Source of the DNA: Streptomyces albipurpureus
GTDB taxonomy: Bacteria > Actinomycetota > Actinomycetes > Streptomycetales > Streptomycetaceae
Direction: 5' to 3'
Assembly: GCF_023701525.1 (NCBI RefSeq)
Contig: NZ_JAMQAW010000032.1
Location: 84,323-148,322, forward strand
Length of the DNA: 64,000 nucleotides
Numbering within the stretch: the stretch's first letter is position 1; each line of letters opens with the position of its first letter. This document shows, piece by piece, positions 1 to 9,006 of this stretch. The position numbers were made by a program, and so were the translations under genes. A model generated the notes under the pieces. It searched no databases. It was not told where the DNA came from and was given only the letters and a program-made list of their open reading frames with translations.

Positions 1-2227
1 CACCCAGTACGGCGATCACGATGGCGAGACCCAACAGCGCGTAGACGAGGTAGAGCATCACGGCGATCTGCTGCCCGACCAACTCCTTGTAGTCGGCCTG
101 GTCCCGCACCTGAACCTGGGGATAGGGGTCAAGGGCCCTCTCCAGGTCCTTGCGGAGGTCGGCCGGATCGCTGCCGCTCGCCGCGTTCACATAGAGCGCG
201 GCCTCCTGACCGCCCGGTAGGTACTTCTCCACGGTGGCCAGCCCCATGAAGAGTCCGCCCTCGGTACCCGGCCCGCCGGCCTGGTCCATGTCGGTGAGTG
301 CGCCGACCGTCAGCCGGGTCGTGCGACCCCCGGGGAACTCCGCCGTCACCACCGACCCGATCCGCACCCGATGGTCCTTCGCGAAGTCGCCAGCCATGGC
401 GACGGCGTCCGAGGCCAAAGCGGCCGACGTGTCGCCGGCCGCATAGGTGATGCGGGCGGCCTGATCCAACTGCGGGTCATAGCCCGCAGCGGTGGTCTCC
501 ACGCGTTTTCCGTCCGGCAGGGTCACCCCGATCGGGGTGAACCGCAGCCGTACCACCGTCCCGGCGCTCTCCACGTTCTGCACCGTCTCGGTGACCTCCT
601 GGGGGAAGGGGAAGAAGTTGCTGTTCTGCACGACGAAGTCGGCGCCCAGCGTGCGATCGATCTGCTGATCGAACGACTTCGTCATCGAGGCGCTGGCAAT
701 GGACAGACCGCCGACCATGGACAGCCCCACCATCAGGGCCGCTGCCGTCGCACCCGTACGGCGCGGGTTGCGCAGGGCATTGCGTTGACTCATCCGTCCC
801 ACTGGTCCGAACACCCTGGGGAAGGCCCCGCCCAGCACTCGGATCACCGGACGCACCAGCAGCGGACCGGCGATCACCATCGCGATCAGCGTCAGCGGAA
901 TCCCGAGGGTGAGCAGGGAAGCGGCCGAAGCGGTCTCGTCGCTGAGGGCGCTACCGGTCAGTGCGGCGACACCCAGCGCGGCGACCACCGCGCCCACGAT
1001 CGCCCGTACCTTCAACGGCCGTCCGGTACCGGCGATCTCCGCATCGGTGAGCGCGGCCATCGGGGAGACGCGCGCGGCCCGGCGGGCCGGTAGATAGGCG
1101 GCGAGGAAGGTGACTCCCAGCCCGACCGCGTATGCGGCGATCGGGGTCCTGGTCGACACCACCATCTGGGCCGCGCCGAGATTCATCCCGAAGGCGTCCA
1201 TCAGCGCGATCAGCCCGGCGGCCAACCCCACCCCGGAGGCGAGCCCGAGGGTGGAGCCGATCAGCCCGAGCAGAAACGCCTCGGCCAGCACTGACCGCCG
1301 CACCTGGCCGCGGTCCGCGCCCAGGGCCCTGAGCAGTCCCAACTCCCTGGTGCGCTGCGCGATCAGCATCGAGAAGGTGTTGACGATCAGAAACACACCC
1401 ACGAGGACGGCGACGCCGGCGAATCCCAACAGCACATAGGTGATCACATCGAGAAAGCCACCGAGTTCCGCGGCCGCCGTCTCGGCCTGCTCATCGGCGG
1501 TCTTCAGCTCGAACCCGTCCCCGAGCTCGGCCGCGACCCGCTGCTTGAGCACGGTGTCCTCGATGCCGTCAGCGGCGTCCAACGTGATCGAAGTGGCCCT
1601 GTCCGCCCCACCGAGCAGTCTGCTCTGTGCCGTGGCCGTATCCAGAAAGACAAGGGCGGCACCAGGGTTGGTGGTGGTGAAGGTGGCGATGCCCACGATC
1701 TCGACCTTGAAGGAGCCCGGCTGCGCCTGGAGAGTGAGCCCATCCCCGATCTTCAGCTTGCGCCGGTCGGCGGTGTCCCGGTCGATCAGTGCCTCGCCCG
1801 CACCGCGTGGCTCGCGACCGGTGGTCAGCTTCACCGGACTGCGTTCGGTGATGTACCAGTTGGTGGCGATGGTGACGGCGCCGGTACTGGGTGCCACCGG
1901 CTCCCTGTCGTCGTCGATGACGGTGATGTTCTCCACCGCTGCTTCGATATGCGCGCTGTCCACTCCGTCGATCGCCGCGACCCGGTCGGCGAGGGCCGCT
2001 GGCAGGGTCCGTACGGCTCCGGAGGGGATGCGTTCGCTGATGCCCTCCTTCGGTGTGATGGTGACATCGGCGGCGGTGGAGGCGAAGAGGCGGTCGAAGG
2101 TGCGGGAGACCGTGTCCGAGAAGATCAGCGAGCCGCTGACGAAGGCCACCGACAGCAAGACCGCCAGCATGGATAAGAGCAGTCGTCCCTTGTGGGCGAA
2201 GAAGCTTCGCAGAGTTGCCCTCAGCAC
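1..2227 (-). CDS. ABC transporter permease, FtsX/MacB type (3' end outside window)
   Basis: Translating the minus strand from the GTG at 2227 gives an open frame of about 742 codons that runs off the left edge. It starts with a positively charged stretch and one membrane helix (about residues 16-38), followed by a long extracytoplasmic MacB-PCD-like region. Three helices of a first FtsX domain lie near 1,100-1,490, with the usual RTRELGLLRALG motif, and a second FtsX domain begins at the window edge. This is the two-FtsX architecture of large actinobacterial permeases. The ATPase gene ends 8 bases upstream, so the two are co-transcribed. Such pairs export lipids, peptides or drugs; the substrate cannot be told. 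GTG is chosen because an AGGAG lies upstream and the frame joins the membrane anchor directly. Confidence 0.88.
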   Translation of the reverse strand, partial: MLRATLRSFFAHKGRLLLSMLAVLLSVAFVSGSLIFSDTVSRTFDRLFASTAADVTITPKEGISERIPSGAVRTLPAALADRVAAIDGVDSAHIEAAVENITVIDDDREPVAPSTGAVTIATNWYITERSPVKLTTGREPRGAGEALIDRDTADRRKLKIGDGLTLQAQPGSFKVEIVGIATFTTTNPGAALVFLDTATAQSRLLGGADRATSITLDAADGIEDTVLKQRVAAELGDGFELKTADEQAETAAAELGGFLDVITYVLLGFAGVAVLVGVFLIVNTFSMLIAQRTRELGLLRALGADRGQVRRSVLAEAFLLGLIGSTLGLASGVGLAAGLIALMDAFGMNLGAAQMVVSTRTPIAAYAVGLGVTFLAAYLPARRAARVSPMAALTDAEIAGTGRPLKVRAIVGAVVAALGVAALTGSALSDETASAASLLTLGIPLTLIAMVIAGPLLVRPVIRVLGGAFPRVFGPVGRMSQRNALRNPRRTGATAAALMVGLSMVGGLSIASASMTKSFDQQIDRTLGADFVVQNSNFFPFPQEVTETVQNVESAGTVVRLRFTPIGVTLPDGKRVETTAAGYDPQLDQAARITYAAGDTSAALASDAVAMAGDFAKDHRVRIGSVVTAEFPGGRTTRLTVGALTDMDQAGGPGTEGGLFMGLATVEKYLPGGQEAALYVNAASGSDPADLRKDLERALDPYPQVQVRDQADYKELVGQQIAVMLYLVYALLGLAIVIAVLG

Positions 2228-2235
2228 GGTCTGCC

Positions 2236-3087
2236 TCAGCTCCTGTGCGTGGTGTCGAAGCCGGTGCCGTCATGCCCCGGTTGTTGCTCGATCGGGGGAG
2301 GCTGGCTGCCTGTCCCGGCGCCGGCGAAGAGTCTCATCCGTTCCAGCACCGCCTCCGCGGTCGGTTCCGGTATGGCGTCGACGATCCGGCCGTCCGCCAG
2401 GAACAGCACCAGATCGGAGTGGGCGGCGGCCCCGGGGTCATGGGTCACCATCACCACCGTCTGCGCCAACCGGTCGACCGCCTCCCGCAGGAACCCCAGC
2501 ACTTCGGCGCCGGCCCGTGAATCGAGGTTGCCGGTGGGCTCGTCGGCGAAGATCAGCTCCGGTCGGGAGGCCAGCGCCCGTGCACAGGCGACCCGTTGCT
2601 GCTGGCCGCCGGAGAGCTGAGCCGGCCGGTGCTTCAGCCGATCCCGCAGGCCCAGGGTGTCGATCACCCGCTCCACCCACTCCCGATCGGGCTTCCGTCC
2701 GGCGATGTCCATGGGAAGGGTGATGTTCTCGGCGGCGGTCAGTGTGGGGAGCAGGTTGAACGCCTGGAACATAAAGCCGATCCGGTCCCGGCGCAGTTGG
2801 GTCAGCGCCCGGTCGTTGAGGCCGGTGATCTCGGTTTCGCCCAGCCACACCTGGCCCGACGAGACGGTGTCGAGCCCGGCCAGGCAGTGCATCAGGGTGG
2901 ACTTCCCCGAGCCGGACGGGCCCATCACCGCGGTGAAGCGTTCGCGGGCGATATCGACATCGACGGCGTCGAGGGCGCGTACGGCCGTCTCCCCGCTGCC
3001 GTACGCCTTGGTCAGGGCTCGCGCCCTGGCGGCGAGCGGCACGCCTGGTGCGAGGCCATGGGTGGGTGCAGTAAGTGGTGTGGACAA
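2236..3087 (-). CDS. ABC transporter ATP-binding protein (LolD/MacB family)
   Basis: A 283-residue ATPase with all nucleotide-binding motifs visible: Walker A GPSGSGKST, signature LSGGQQQR, Walker B LIFADEP and the H-loop VMVTHD. The FMFQAFNLLPTLTAAEN stretch after Walker A is typical of the LolD/MacB/FtsE-like export branch. The start is a TTG preceded at a good distance by a strong GGAGG; no better start is in frame. It is followed after 8 bases by the FtsX-type permease and so forms a two-gene exporter operon. About 30 residues beyond the core at the C terminus are Pro/Gly-rich and probably unstructured. Confidence 0.93.
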   Translation of the reverse strand: MSTPLTAPTHGLAPGVPLAARARALTKAYGSGETAVRALDAVDVDIARERFTAVMGPSGSGKSTLMHCLAGLDTVSSGQVWLGETEITGLNDRALTQLRRDRIGFMFQAFNLLPTLTAAENITLPMDIAGRKPDREWVERVIDTLGLRDRLKHRPAQLSGGQQQRVACARALASRPELIFADEPTGNLDSRAGAEVLGFLREAVDRLAQTVVMVTHDPGAAAHSDLVLFLADGRIVDAIPEPTAEAVLERMRLFAGAGTGSQPPPIEQQPGHDGTGFDTTHRS

Positions 3088-3251
3088 GGCCGCCTCCTGG
3101 GGATGGGTGATCCGATGGGTTGGGCGATCCGAACTCCCGCAAGGCTTCTGGAGGTTAGAGGCGGTCGGCTGGCTCCGATATCCGCCGCAGGTCTGGTACT
3201 CGGGGTTGATGTAAGGGGCATGGAAGGCTCTTCGGGTGATTCCTTGCCCGT

Positions 3252-3271
3252 GCTAGCGGTTGAGCGCTAGC
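3252..3271. promoter_or_regulatory. Palindromic operator in front of the toxin-antitoxin-like pair
   Basis: GCTAGCG (3252-3258) and CGCTAGC (3265-3271) form a perfect 7-bp inverted repeat with a 6-base spacer, ending 8 bases before the ATG of the ribbon-helix-helix protein. RHH antitoxins commonly repress their own promoter from such sites, so autoregulation is inferred. No convincing Shine-Dalgarno lies between the palindrome and the ATG, so the mRNA may be nearly leaderless. Confidence 0.55.
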
Positions 3272-3279
3272 TTTCTGGT

Positions 3280-3705
3280 ATGGCCAAGACCCAGTTGAAC
3301 GTGCGAGTGGACGAATCCACCGCACTAGCCGCGCGCGAGCGGGCCCAGCAGCGCGGGATGAGCGTCAACCGCTACATCGAGGAACTCGTCCGCCAGGACG
3401 CCGGAGAGACCGGCCGCACCTTCGTCGAAGCCGCCGCGGACTTTATGAAGCGGTACGAATCCGTCTTCGCCGAGGAGCTCGCCGACGGTTTCGGGGGTTC
3501 CGCGCGGCAGACGGACGAGGATCTCGCGACACCGCCCGGGATCGGTTCCGACCTCCGCGTCGGTCCGATGGCCCGCGCCGGTCGCCATGGAGTCGGGGCA
3601 ACCACGCACGCCCCGGACGGACCTCGCCCCAGCAGGGTTGCCACGAACACACTGGCCCCGGACGAGAACGGCCCTGCCGGCGCCGGTTCCGAAGGCCCGC
3701 GTTGA
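3280..3705 (+). CDS. Ribbon-helix-helix antitoxin-like protein
   Basis: 141 residues. The first 50 have the ribbon-helix-helix pattern: a short strand (TQLNVRVDE), then helices around ALAARERAQQRGMSVNRYIEELVRQ. The rest is Gly/Ala/Pro-rich and probably disordered, as expected for a toxin-binding tail, and unusually long. The stop overlaps the TTG start of the next gene (TTGA), indicating translational coupling. Context, with a Fic/Doc-like gene immediately downstream and a palindrome immediately upstream, supports the role of DNA-binding antitoxin and autorepressor. Function is inferred; the long tail could also do something else. Confidence 0.7.
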   Translation: MAKTQLNVRVDESTALAARERAQQRGMSVNRYIEELVRQDAGETGRTFVEAAADFMKRYESVFAEELADGFGGSARQTDEDLATPPGIGSDLRVGPMARAGRHGVGATTHAPDGPRPSRVATNTLAPDENGPAGAGSEGPR

Positions 3706-4073
3706 CCCAGCAGATCGATCTCGCCTGGCTGTTGATGATCGCCGAGTACCGGACCCCCGGCGATCCACAGGTGACGGACTGGGGAGCACTCGTCGCCGCC
3801 GTCAGCCGTCATGAGGCGGAGATATTCGGCATCCCCGTGTACAGCGATCCACACACCCGCGCCGCCGCCCTGCTCCAACTGCTGCTCCATGTACCGGCGC
3901 TGGAACACTCCAACGCGCTGTACGCGTCTGCCGTGGCCTATGGCTATCTCGTGGCCAGTGGGGAACCGGTCCACACTTCACCGGAACGGGTACGCGATCT
4001 GGCGCGGCTGGTCAAGGAGGGCAAGGCCGGCGTTCGGGTGATCGCCGATGAGCTACGGCTATGGAGCAGCTGA
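3702..4073 (+). CDS. Fic/Doc-like toxin component
   Basis: 123 residues, matching from memory the small Streptomyces proteins annotated as toxin components of Fic-family toxin-antitoxin systems. The segment HVPALEHSNALYA (His63 to about residue 75) sits where Doc and Fic proteins have HxFx(D/N)GNKR, but the Gly and basic residues of the canonical active loop are missing; only His63 and Asn71 line up. Either the chemistry differs from AMP-transfer or kinase activity, or the fold is only related. The start is a TTG overlapping the antitoxin stop. The pair stands alone, with a methyltransferase convergent from the other strand. Confidence 0.62.
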   Translation: MTQQIDLAWLLMIAEYRTPGDPQVTDWGALVAAVSRHEAEIFGIPVYSDPHTRAAALLQLLLHVPALEHSNALYASAVAYGYLVASGEPVHTSPERVRDLARLVKEGKAGVRVIADELRLWSS

Positions 4074-4138
4074 GCGCTCTGGCGCAGGTGTTTCGGGGCC
4101 AGGGCGTGGACACGACGAGCCATCGGGCGAAGCCGCCG

Positions 4139-4816
4139 TCACACCTCGTCAAACGGACGGTGGGCGACCCCCAGCACACAGTACGAGGTGGGCATCGCGA
4201 TTCCGCGCTCCGGAACCCGAAACCGTGCATAGGGCCCCAGCCGGAACCCGGCGTCCTCCAGGGCGGCGACGGCGCTCCGCGCGGTGTGGCAGCCGCCGAA
4301 CAAGCGCGGCCAGACCGTGCGGTCCAGTAGCCGCTGCGCCCTCGCCATCCCCGGCGTATCCGCCCGCCCATGCTCAAAGAAGCGCAGCTCACCCCCGGGG
4401 CGAAGAACCCGCCGCACCTCGGCGAGCGCCCGTGGCGCATCCCGTACCGAACAGAGCACCAAAGACAGCACGGCGGCGTCGAAGGACTCACCCTTCACCG
4501 GCAGCGACTCGGCTACCCCCGGCACCACGTCCACCGGCACTTCCACCTTGCTCGCGGCCTCGAGCGCCAACGCTCGCAGGCTGCGCTCCGGCTCGATGGC
4601 GACGACCTCGGAGACGGCGGCCGGATAGTGGGCGAAGTTGAGTCCGTTTCCGGCGCCGATCTCGATCACCCGACCGGACAGACCCGCCAGGAGTTCCTTC
4701 CGACGGGCGGCGATGCCGGCCTGCTCTTCGGCGGCGAGGCTGAATCGGGCGTAGAAGCGGGCGAAAATCGGGTGATGGACGGCATCGGGTGGCACCGAGG
4801 CGCTGCGCGGTCTCAT
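4139..4816 (-). CDS. Class I SAM-dependent methyltransferase
   Basis: 225 residues with a Rossmann-type methyltransferase core: motif I VIEIGAGNG (about residues 49-57), an acidic ribose-binding residue after AIEPE, and the post-motif FDAAVLSLVLCSV typical of the Methyltransf_11 group. The C terminus resembles small phospholipid or quinone-type methyltransferases, but the substrate is not recognisable. The ATG at 4816 is preferred over the GTG one codon earlier because it sits 6 bases after GGAGG. It runs convergent to the toxin gene and is followed upstream, on the same strand, by a VOC protein 26 bases away. Confidence 0.85.
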   Translation of the reverse strand: MRPRSASVPPDAVHHPIFARFYARFSLAAEEQAGIAARRKELLAGLSGRVIEIGAGNGLNFAHYPAAVSEVVAIEPERSLRALALEAASKVEVPVDVVPGVAESLPVKGESFDAAVLSLVLCSVRDAPRALAEVRRVLRPGGELRFFEHGRADTPGMARAQRLLDRTVWPRLFGGCHTARSAVAALEDAGFRLGPYARFRVPERGIAMPTSYCVLGVAHRPFDEV

Positions 4817-4842
4817 CACGGCCTCCTCTCCGGGGTGCCCCT

Positions 4843-5196
4843 CTATTGTCCCCCGGTCTGGACGAAGCAGAACTCATTCCCCTCCGGGTCGGTGAGCACC
4901 TGAAACCGTCCGTGCTCGTCGTTGACGACCGTGCCGAGCCGTACGGCACCCAGACCGACCGCCTCATCCGCCGCCTGCTCGACGTCCCCGGCGTCCAGGT
5001 CCAGGTGCAGCCGGTTCTTGACCGATTTGCCCTCCGGTACCCGCTGGAAGGCGATCCGTACCCCACCCGGCGGATCGACAGAGGACCAGTCGGGGCCGCG
5101 GTCCACCGGCGCGCCCCCGAGCAGTGCGGCCCAGAAACGCACCAGCAGGGCGGGGTCATGGCAGTCGTAGACGATCTCGTCGATCCGTGCGTGCAT
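4843..5196 (-). CDS. VOC-family (glyoxalase-like) protein
   Basis: 117 residues comprising two beta-alpha-beta-beta-beta modules of the vicinal-oxygen-chelate fold. Recognisable elements are the N-terminal DEIVYDCHDPALLVRFW, the mid-protein NRLHLDLDAGD with a metal-ligand-like His, and the C-terminal VLTDPEGNEFCFV with the terminal Glu. This is the glyoxalase/bleomycin-resistance-like subgroup that is common in multiple copies in Streptomyces. No substrate can be assigned. It probably shares a transcript with the methyltransferase downstream. Confidence 0.85.
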   Translation of the reverse strand: MHARIDEIVYDCHDPALLVRFWAALLGGAPVDRGPDWSSVDPPGGVRIAFQRVPEGKSVKNRLHLDLDAGDVEQAADEAVGLGAVRLGTVVNDEHGRFQVLTDPEGNEFCFVQTGGQ

Positions 5197-5345
5197 CGGG
5201 TCAGGGTACGGCGGTGGTGGCCCTGGGGGAGGGGAGGCCGAGTCATCTCAGCTGGAGCCCCCCGGCGGCTCAGGGGCCCACCGGTCACCGCCTACCGAGG
5301 GTCCCTGCTCCATCCGGCCGCTGTGGCGACCCCGTCCCGGAACGG

Positions 5346-6059
5346 TCAGCCGACCGTCGTCGCGAAGGTCCCCGCATCCCAGGTCCCGCCCAGCCGAGGA
5401 GCGAGCCAACCAGCCGCACGCGCACGGAAGTCCACCGGTCTCAGCCGCCCTGCTCGCTCCGGCACCACTCCGAGCAGGGGCGCCCCCGCGACCTCGGGGA
5501 GATCGAGCAGATTGCAGCGCGCGGCCAGATCCGGTCTGTGCGGCCAACTCCCCACCACCACCCCGAGCTGCTCGACACCGCGCGCGCTCAGAGCCTCGGC
5601 CGTCAGCGCCACCGCGTTGAGGGTGCCGAGCGCGGCGGGCGCGACGACCAGCACGGGCGCTCCGAGGAGCCGCGCGGTGTCAGCGATGGTGCTGCCGGTC
5701 TCATCGAAGCGCACCAGCAGTCCGCCGGCGCCCTCGATCAACACCAGGTCGTACTCGCCCGCGAGCTTCTCCGCGGCCACCACCACCTCTTCGGGCCGGA
5801 TGCCGTCCACACCGGCTCGGCGAGCGGCCGTCGCCGGCGCGAGGGGTTCGGCGAAACGGGCCAGTTCCACTGTCCGGGCACCGCCGCCGAGTCGGTTCAC
5901 TTCGTCGAGATCCCCGGGCTCGGTCGCCAGGATGCCGGTCTGTATGGGTTTGACCACGGCGACGCGCTGGCCCCTGGCTCGTGCGACGGCGACGAGCGCA
6001 GCGGTGACAACGGTCTTCCCGATCTCGGTCCCCGTTCCGGAGACGACAATGATGCCCAC
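5346..6059 (-). CDS. bioD: Dethiobiotin synthetase
   Basis: 237 residues starting at a GTG whose product begins VGIIVVSGTGTEIGKT, the ATP-binding P-loop of BioD at the very N terminus. KPIQTG and the IEGAGGLLVRFDE segment (second ATP/Mg site) are also present. The enzyme closes the ureido ring of 7,8-diaminopelargonate with CO2 and ATP. The same frame stays open for 231 codons upstream, but only the GTG at 6059 places the P-loop where the family has it. bioA and bioB lie upstream on the same strand, so this is the last gene of a bioB-bioA-bioD operon, with a 200-base gap before it. Confidence 0.93.
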   Translation of the reverse strand: MGIIVVSGTGTEIGKTVVTAALVAVARARGQRVAVVKPIQTGILATEPGDLDEVNRLGGGARTVELARFAEPLAPATAARRAGVDGIRPEEVVVAAEKLAGEYDLVLIEGAGGLLVRFDETGSTIADTARLLGAPVLVVAPAALGTLNAVALTAEALSARGVEQLGVVVGSWPHRPDLAARCNLLDLPEVAGAPLLGVVPERAGRLRPVDFRARAAGWLAPRLGGTWDAGTFATTVG

Positions 6060-6259
6060 GACTCTGGCCGTATCTCTCTCTTGGTGGTTCAGTCGTACGA
6101 CCGTGCGAACGACTCGGTGTGATGGAAGGTGCCTGGCACCGGTGAGGGCGGGCCCAGAGGTGCAGCGGGCCGGTGCGGGTGCCCCATGAGGATGATCCGG
6201 TGGGACCCCCACCGCGGCGGCGGGGCCGCTGGCCGGAGCAGCGCCCGACCGCGCGGGCG

Positions 6260-7585
6260 CTACCCCACGGCCGCCACCGCGCAGAGGGCCTCGCACACCG
6301 TCGCGAGGTCGTCGTCGTCCGTCACATAGGGCGGCATGGCATAGACCAGATCCCGGAACGGCCGCAGCCACACCCCCGCGCGCACCGCTGCGGCGGTCGC
6401 CGCCGCCATGTCCACCTCGTGATCGAGCTGGATCACCCCGATCCCGCCCAGCACCCGGACGTCCTTCACCCCTGGCTGGCCCTCCGCCCGCGCCAACCCG
6501 GCCTTCAGCCCCGACTCCAGGCGTTGGACCTCCCGCTGCCAGTCCTGTGACAGCAGAAGGTCGATCGAGGCATTCGCCACCGCGGCGGCCAGCGGATTGC
6601 CCATGAACGTCGGGCCATGGGCCAACACGGGCACCTCGCCCCGCGAAATGCCGTCGGCCACCCGGCTGGTGCACAAGGTCGCCGCCATGGTGAGATAGCC
6701 GCCGGTCAGCGCCTTTCCCAGACACATCACATCGGGGGAGACACCGGCCCACTCGGCTGCGAACAGCCGTCCCGTGCGTCCGAAACCAGTCGCGATCTCA
6801 TCGAAGATCAGCAACACGTCCTGCTCATCGCATACCTCCCGCAGCACCCGCAGGTACTCGGGCGAGTGGAAGCGCATGCCACCCGCTCCCTGCACCACGG
6901 GCTCCACGATCACCGCGGCGAGTTCATCGGCGTGCCGGGCGATCGACTCGCGCAGCGAGTCGGCGTATGACTCCTGGAACTCCTGCGGCGGTGCACCGAT
7001 GAAGACCTGCCGGGGCAGGGCCCCGGACCAGAGTTGGTGCATACCGCCCTGCGGGTCGCAGACCGACATCGGCTGCCAGGTGTCCCCGTGGTAGCCACCG
7101 CGCCAGGTCAGCAGCCGCCGCTTGGCGGGCCGACCGACCGAGTGCCAGTACTGAAGGCACATCTTCACCGCGACTTCGACCGACACCGATCCGGAGTCGC
7201 TGAGGAAGACATGCCGCAGCGGTTCAGGGGTGATCTCGACCAGCCGGGCGGCCAGCCGGACGGCGGGCTCATGGGTCAGCCCGCCGAACATCACATGGCT
7301 CATCCGATCCAGCTGGCCATGGGCCGCCTCGTTGAGTACGGGGTGGTTGTAGCCGTGGATCGCCGACCACCAGGAGGACATGCCGTCGATCAACTCGCGC
7401 CTGCCGTCGACGGGTTCGGCCAGCCGCAGCCGTACCCCCGATGCCGAGTCGACGACCAGGGGATCGGTTCGGCCGGGCATCGGCCCATAGGGATGCCAGA
7501 CATGGGCCCGATCCAGCTCCACCAGCTCACCCGGAGACAGCCGCGCGCCGCCGTGGAGCGGAACCCCGGCATCGGGGCTAGGCAT
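6260..7585 (-). CDS. bioA: Adenosylmethionine-8-amino-7-oxononanoate aminotransferase
   Basis: 441 residues, a fold-type I class III aminotransferase. Visible landmarks are WHPYGPM near the N terminus, the substrate-loop SSWWSAIHGYNHP, EPVVQGAGGM, the PLP aspartate in LLIFDEIATGFGRTG and the Schiff-base lysine in CLGKALTGG. It makes 7,8-diaminopelargonate using S-adenosylmethionine as amino donor. The ATG overlaps the end of bioB by 8 bases, so the two are translationally coupled. Confidence 0.95.
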   Translation of the reverse strand: MPSPDAGVPLHGGARLSPGELVELDRAHVWHPYGPMPGRTDPLVVDSASGVRLRLAEPVDGRRELIDGMSSWWSAIHGYNHPVLNEAAHGQLDRMSHVMFGGLTHEPAVRLAARLVEITPEPLRHVFLSDSGSVSVEVAVKMCLQYWHSVGRPAKRRLLTWRGGYHGDTWQPMSVCDPQGGMHQLWSGALPRQVFIGAPPQEFQESYADSLRESIARHADELAAVIVEPVVQGAGGMRFHSPEYLRVLREVCDEQDVLLIFDEIATGFGRTGRLFAAEWAGVSPDVMCLGKALTGGYLTMAATLCTSRVADGISRGEVPVLAHGPTFMGNPLAAAVANASIDLLLSQDWQREVQRLESGLKAGLARAEGQPGVKDVRVLGGIGVIQLDHEVDMAAATAAAVRAGVWLRPFRDLVYAMPPYVTDDDDLATVCEALCAVAAVG

Positions 7586-8837
7586 TGGGGGCGAGATCCG
7601 TTCCGGCGCCGCGGCGGCGGACCGTCACCAGATCCGTACGCGGGGCCCTGGGCCCGGGCTCAGCGCCCTGGGCGACCTCCGCGGCTACCGGTGCCGGCTC
7701 CGGCGCGGTATCGGCGGTCGACCGCTCACCGCAGCCCGCCCGGGCGCCACCCGGCTGCGCCGTTCCCCCGCAACCGGTGCTGTCAGCGCCGTGATCGCCG
7801 GCGTCCGCGCAGATCGAGCCGCAGCCGCCGCCCGCCCGGTGCTCCGGCAGGGTGGTGGTCCCGGCGCCCTCCACCTCGAAGCCCGCATCCGCGATCATGT
7901 CCAGGTCCACCTGCCCGGCCTGGCCCTCGCTCGTCAGATAGTCACCGAGGAAGATGGAGTTCACCAGATGCAGGGCGAGCGGCTGGAGGGACCGCAGATG
8001 CACCTCGCGTCCACCGGCCAGCCGTACTTCGACATCCGGGCAGACGAAGCGGACCATGGCCAGGATGCGCAGGCAGCGCTGCGGAGTGAGGTTCCACTCC
8101 TTCGCCAGGGGAGTGCCCTCGAAGGGGATCAGGAAGTTCACCGGAACCGAGTCCGGGTCGAGTCCGCGCAGCGCGAACACCACATCGACCAGGTCCTTGT
8201 CGCTCTCACCCATCCCGGCGATCAGGCCGGAGCACGCGGAGAGCCCCGCGGCCTGCGCCTGCTGCACGGTGTCCACCCGGTCCTCATAGGTATGGGTCGT
8301 GGTGATCTGACCGTAGGTCTCCTCGGAGGTGTTCAGATTGTGGTTGTACGCGTCGGCTCCCGCGTCCCGCAGCCGCTCCGCCTGCCCCTGGGACAGCAGC
8401 CCGAGGCAGGCGCACACCTCGACGCCCTCGTTCTGCTCCTTGATGGCCGCGATGGTCTTGGAGACCCGGTCGACGTCCCGGTCGGTAGGGCCGCGCCCGC
8501 TGGCGACGAGGCAGACCCGCTTGGCGCCGCCCGCGACCCCGGCCGCCGCCGCCTGGGAGGCTTCGTCCGGTTTCAGCCAGGTGTACTTGAGGATTCCCGC
8601 GGTGGACCCGAGCCGCTGCGAGCAGTACGAGCAGTCTTCGGGGCAGAGCCCTGACTTGAGGTTGACCAAGTAGTTCAGTTTCACTCGGCGGCCGAACCAC
8701 TGACGGCGCACCCGGCCGGCGGCGGCCACCACATCGAGCAGATCGTCGTCCGAGGACGACAGTACGGCGAGTGCCTCTTCACGGGTCGGCAGCTCGCGCC
8801 GCAGCCCCTTCTCCACCAGCGTGCTCAGCAGGTCCAT
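7578..8837 (-). CDS. bioB: Biotin synthase with Cys-rich C-terminal extension
   Basis: 419 residues from the ATG at 8837 (MDLLSTLVEKG). The radical-SAM motif CPEDCSYC ligates the [4Fe-4S] cluster; YNHNLNTSEETY, the ACSGLIAGMGES stretch and VRLAGGRE are BioB hallmarks. The core ends near residue 325. An extra tail of about 85 residues follows, with four cysteines in Gly-rich contexts (GGGCGSIC, TGCGG, AGCGE), then Pro/Ala-rich sequence. E. coli BioB, at about 346 residues, lacks this. The tail might help in sulfur or Fe-S handling, but that is inference. It is the first gene of the bioB-bioA-bioD operon and is divergent from bioF. Confidence 0.95.
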   Translation of the reverse strand: MDLLSTLVEKGLRRELPTREEALAVLSSSDDDLLDVVAAAGRVRRQWFGRRVKLNYLVNLKSGLCPEDCSYCSQRLGSTAGILKYTWLKPDEASQAAAAGVAGGAKRVCLVASGRGPTDRDVDRVSKTIAAIKEQNEGVEVCACLGLLSQGQAERLRDAGADAYNHNLNTSEETYGQITTTHTYEDRVDTVQQAQAAGLSACSGLIAGMGESDKDLVDVVFALRGLDPDSVPVNFLIPFEGTPLAKEWNLTPQRCLRILAMVRFVCPDVEVRLAGGREVHLRSLQPLALHLVNSIFLGDYLTSEGQAGQVDLDMIADAGFEVEGAGTTTLPEHRAGGGCGSICADAGDHGADSTGCGGTAQPGGARAGCGERSTADTAPEPAPVAAEVAQGAEPGPRAPRTDLVTVRRRGAGTDLAPNA

Positions 8838-9006
8838 GGCGCAGATCCTGACGCACGGGACAGGTCGGAGGAAAGGCGGAACCCCACAACAGACCCTTGG
8901 CGAGGTGTGTGTATGACCACACTCATTCCTGGTGGGGGGCCGGTTATGGTCTGTGCGCTGCCTACAAACCGGTCCATAGAACGGCCTACAGAAGGACCAG
9001 AGCGCC
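8838..9006. promoter_or_regulatory. Divergent bioB/bioF promoter region with inverted repeat
   Basis: The 169 bases between the divergent starts must hold both promoters. GTGTG (8905-8909) and CACAC (8918-8922) form an imperfectly centred inverted repeat around TGTATGAC, which is a candidate operator for a biotin repressor. I could not match it to a named BioQ or BirA consensus, so the regulator is open. Confidence 0.4.

Noticed and set aside
6060..6752. The bioD frame stays open for 231 more codons upstream of 6059
   Set aside because: The family N terminus (P-loop at the very start) fits only the GTG at 6059; the upstream part is Gly/Arg-rich and overlaps bioA in antisense.
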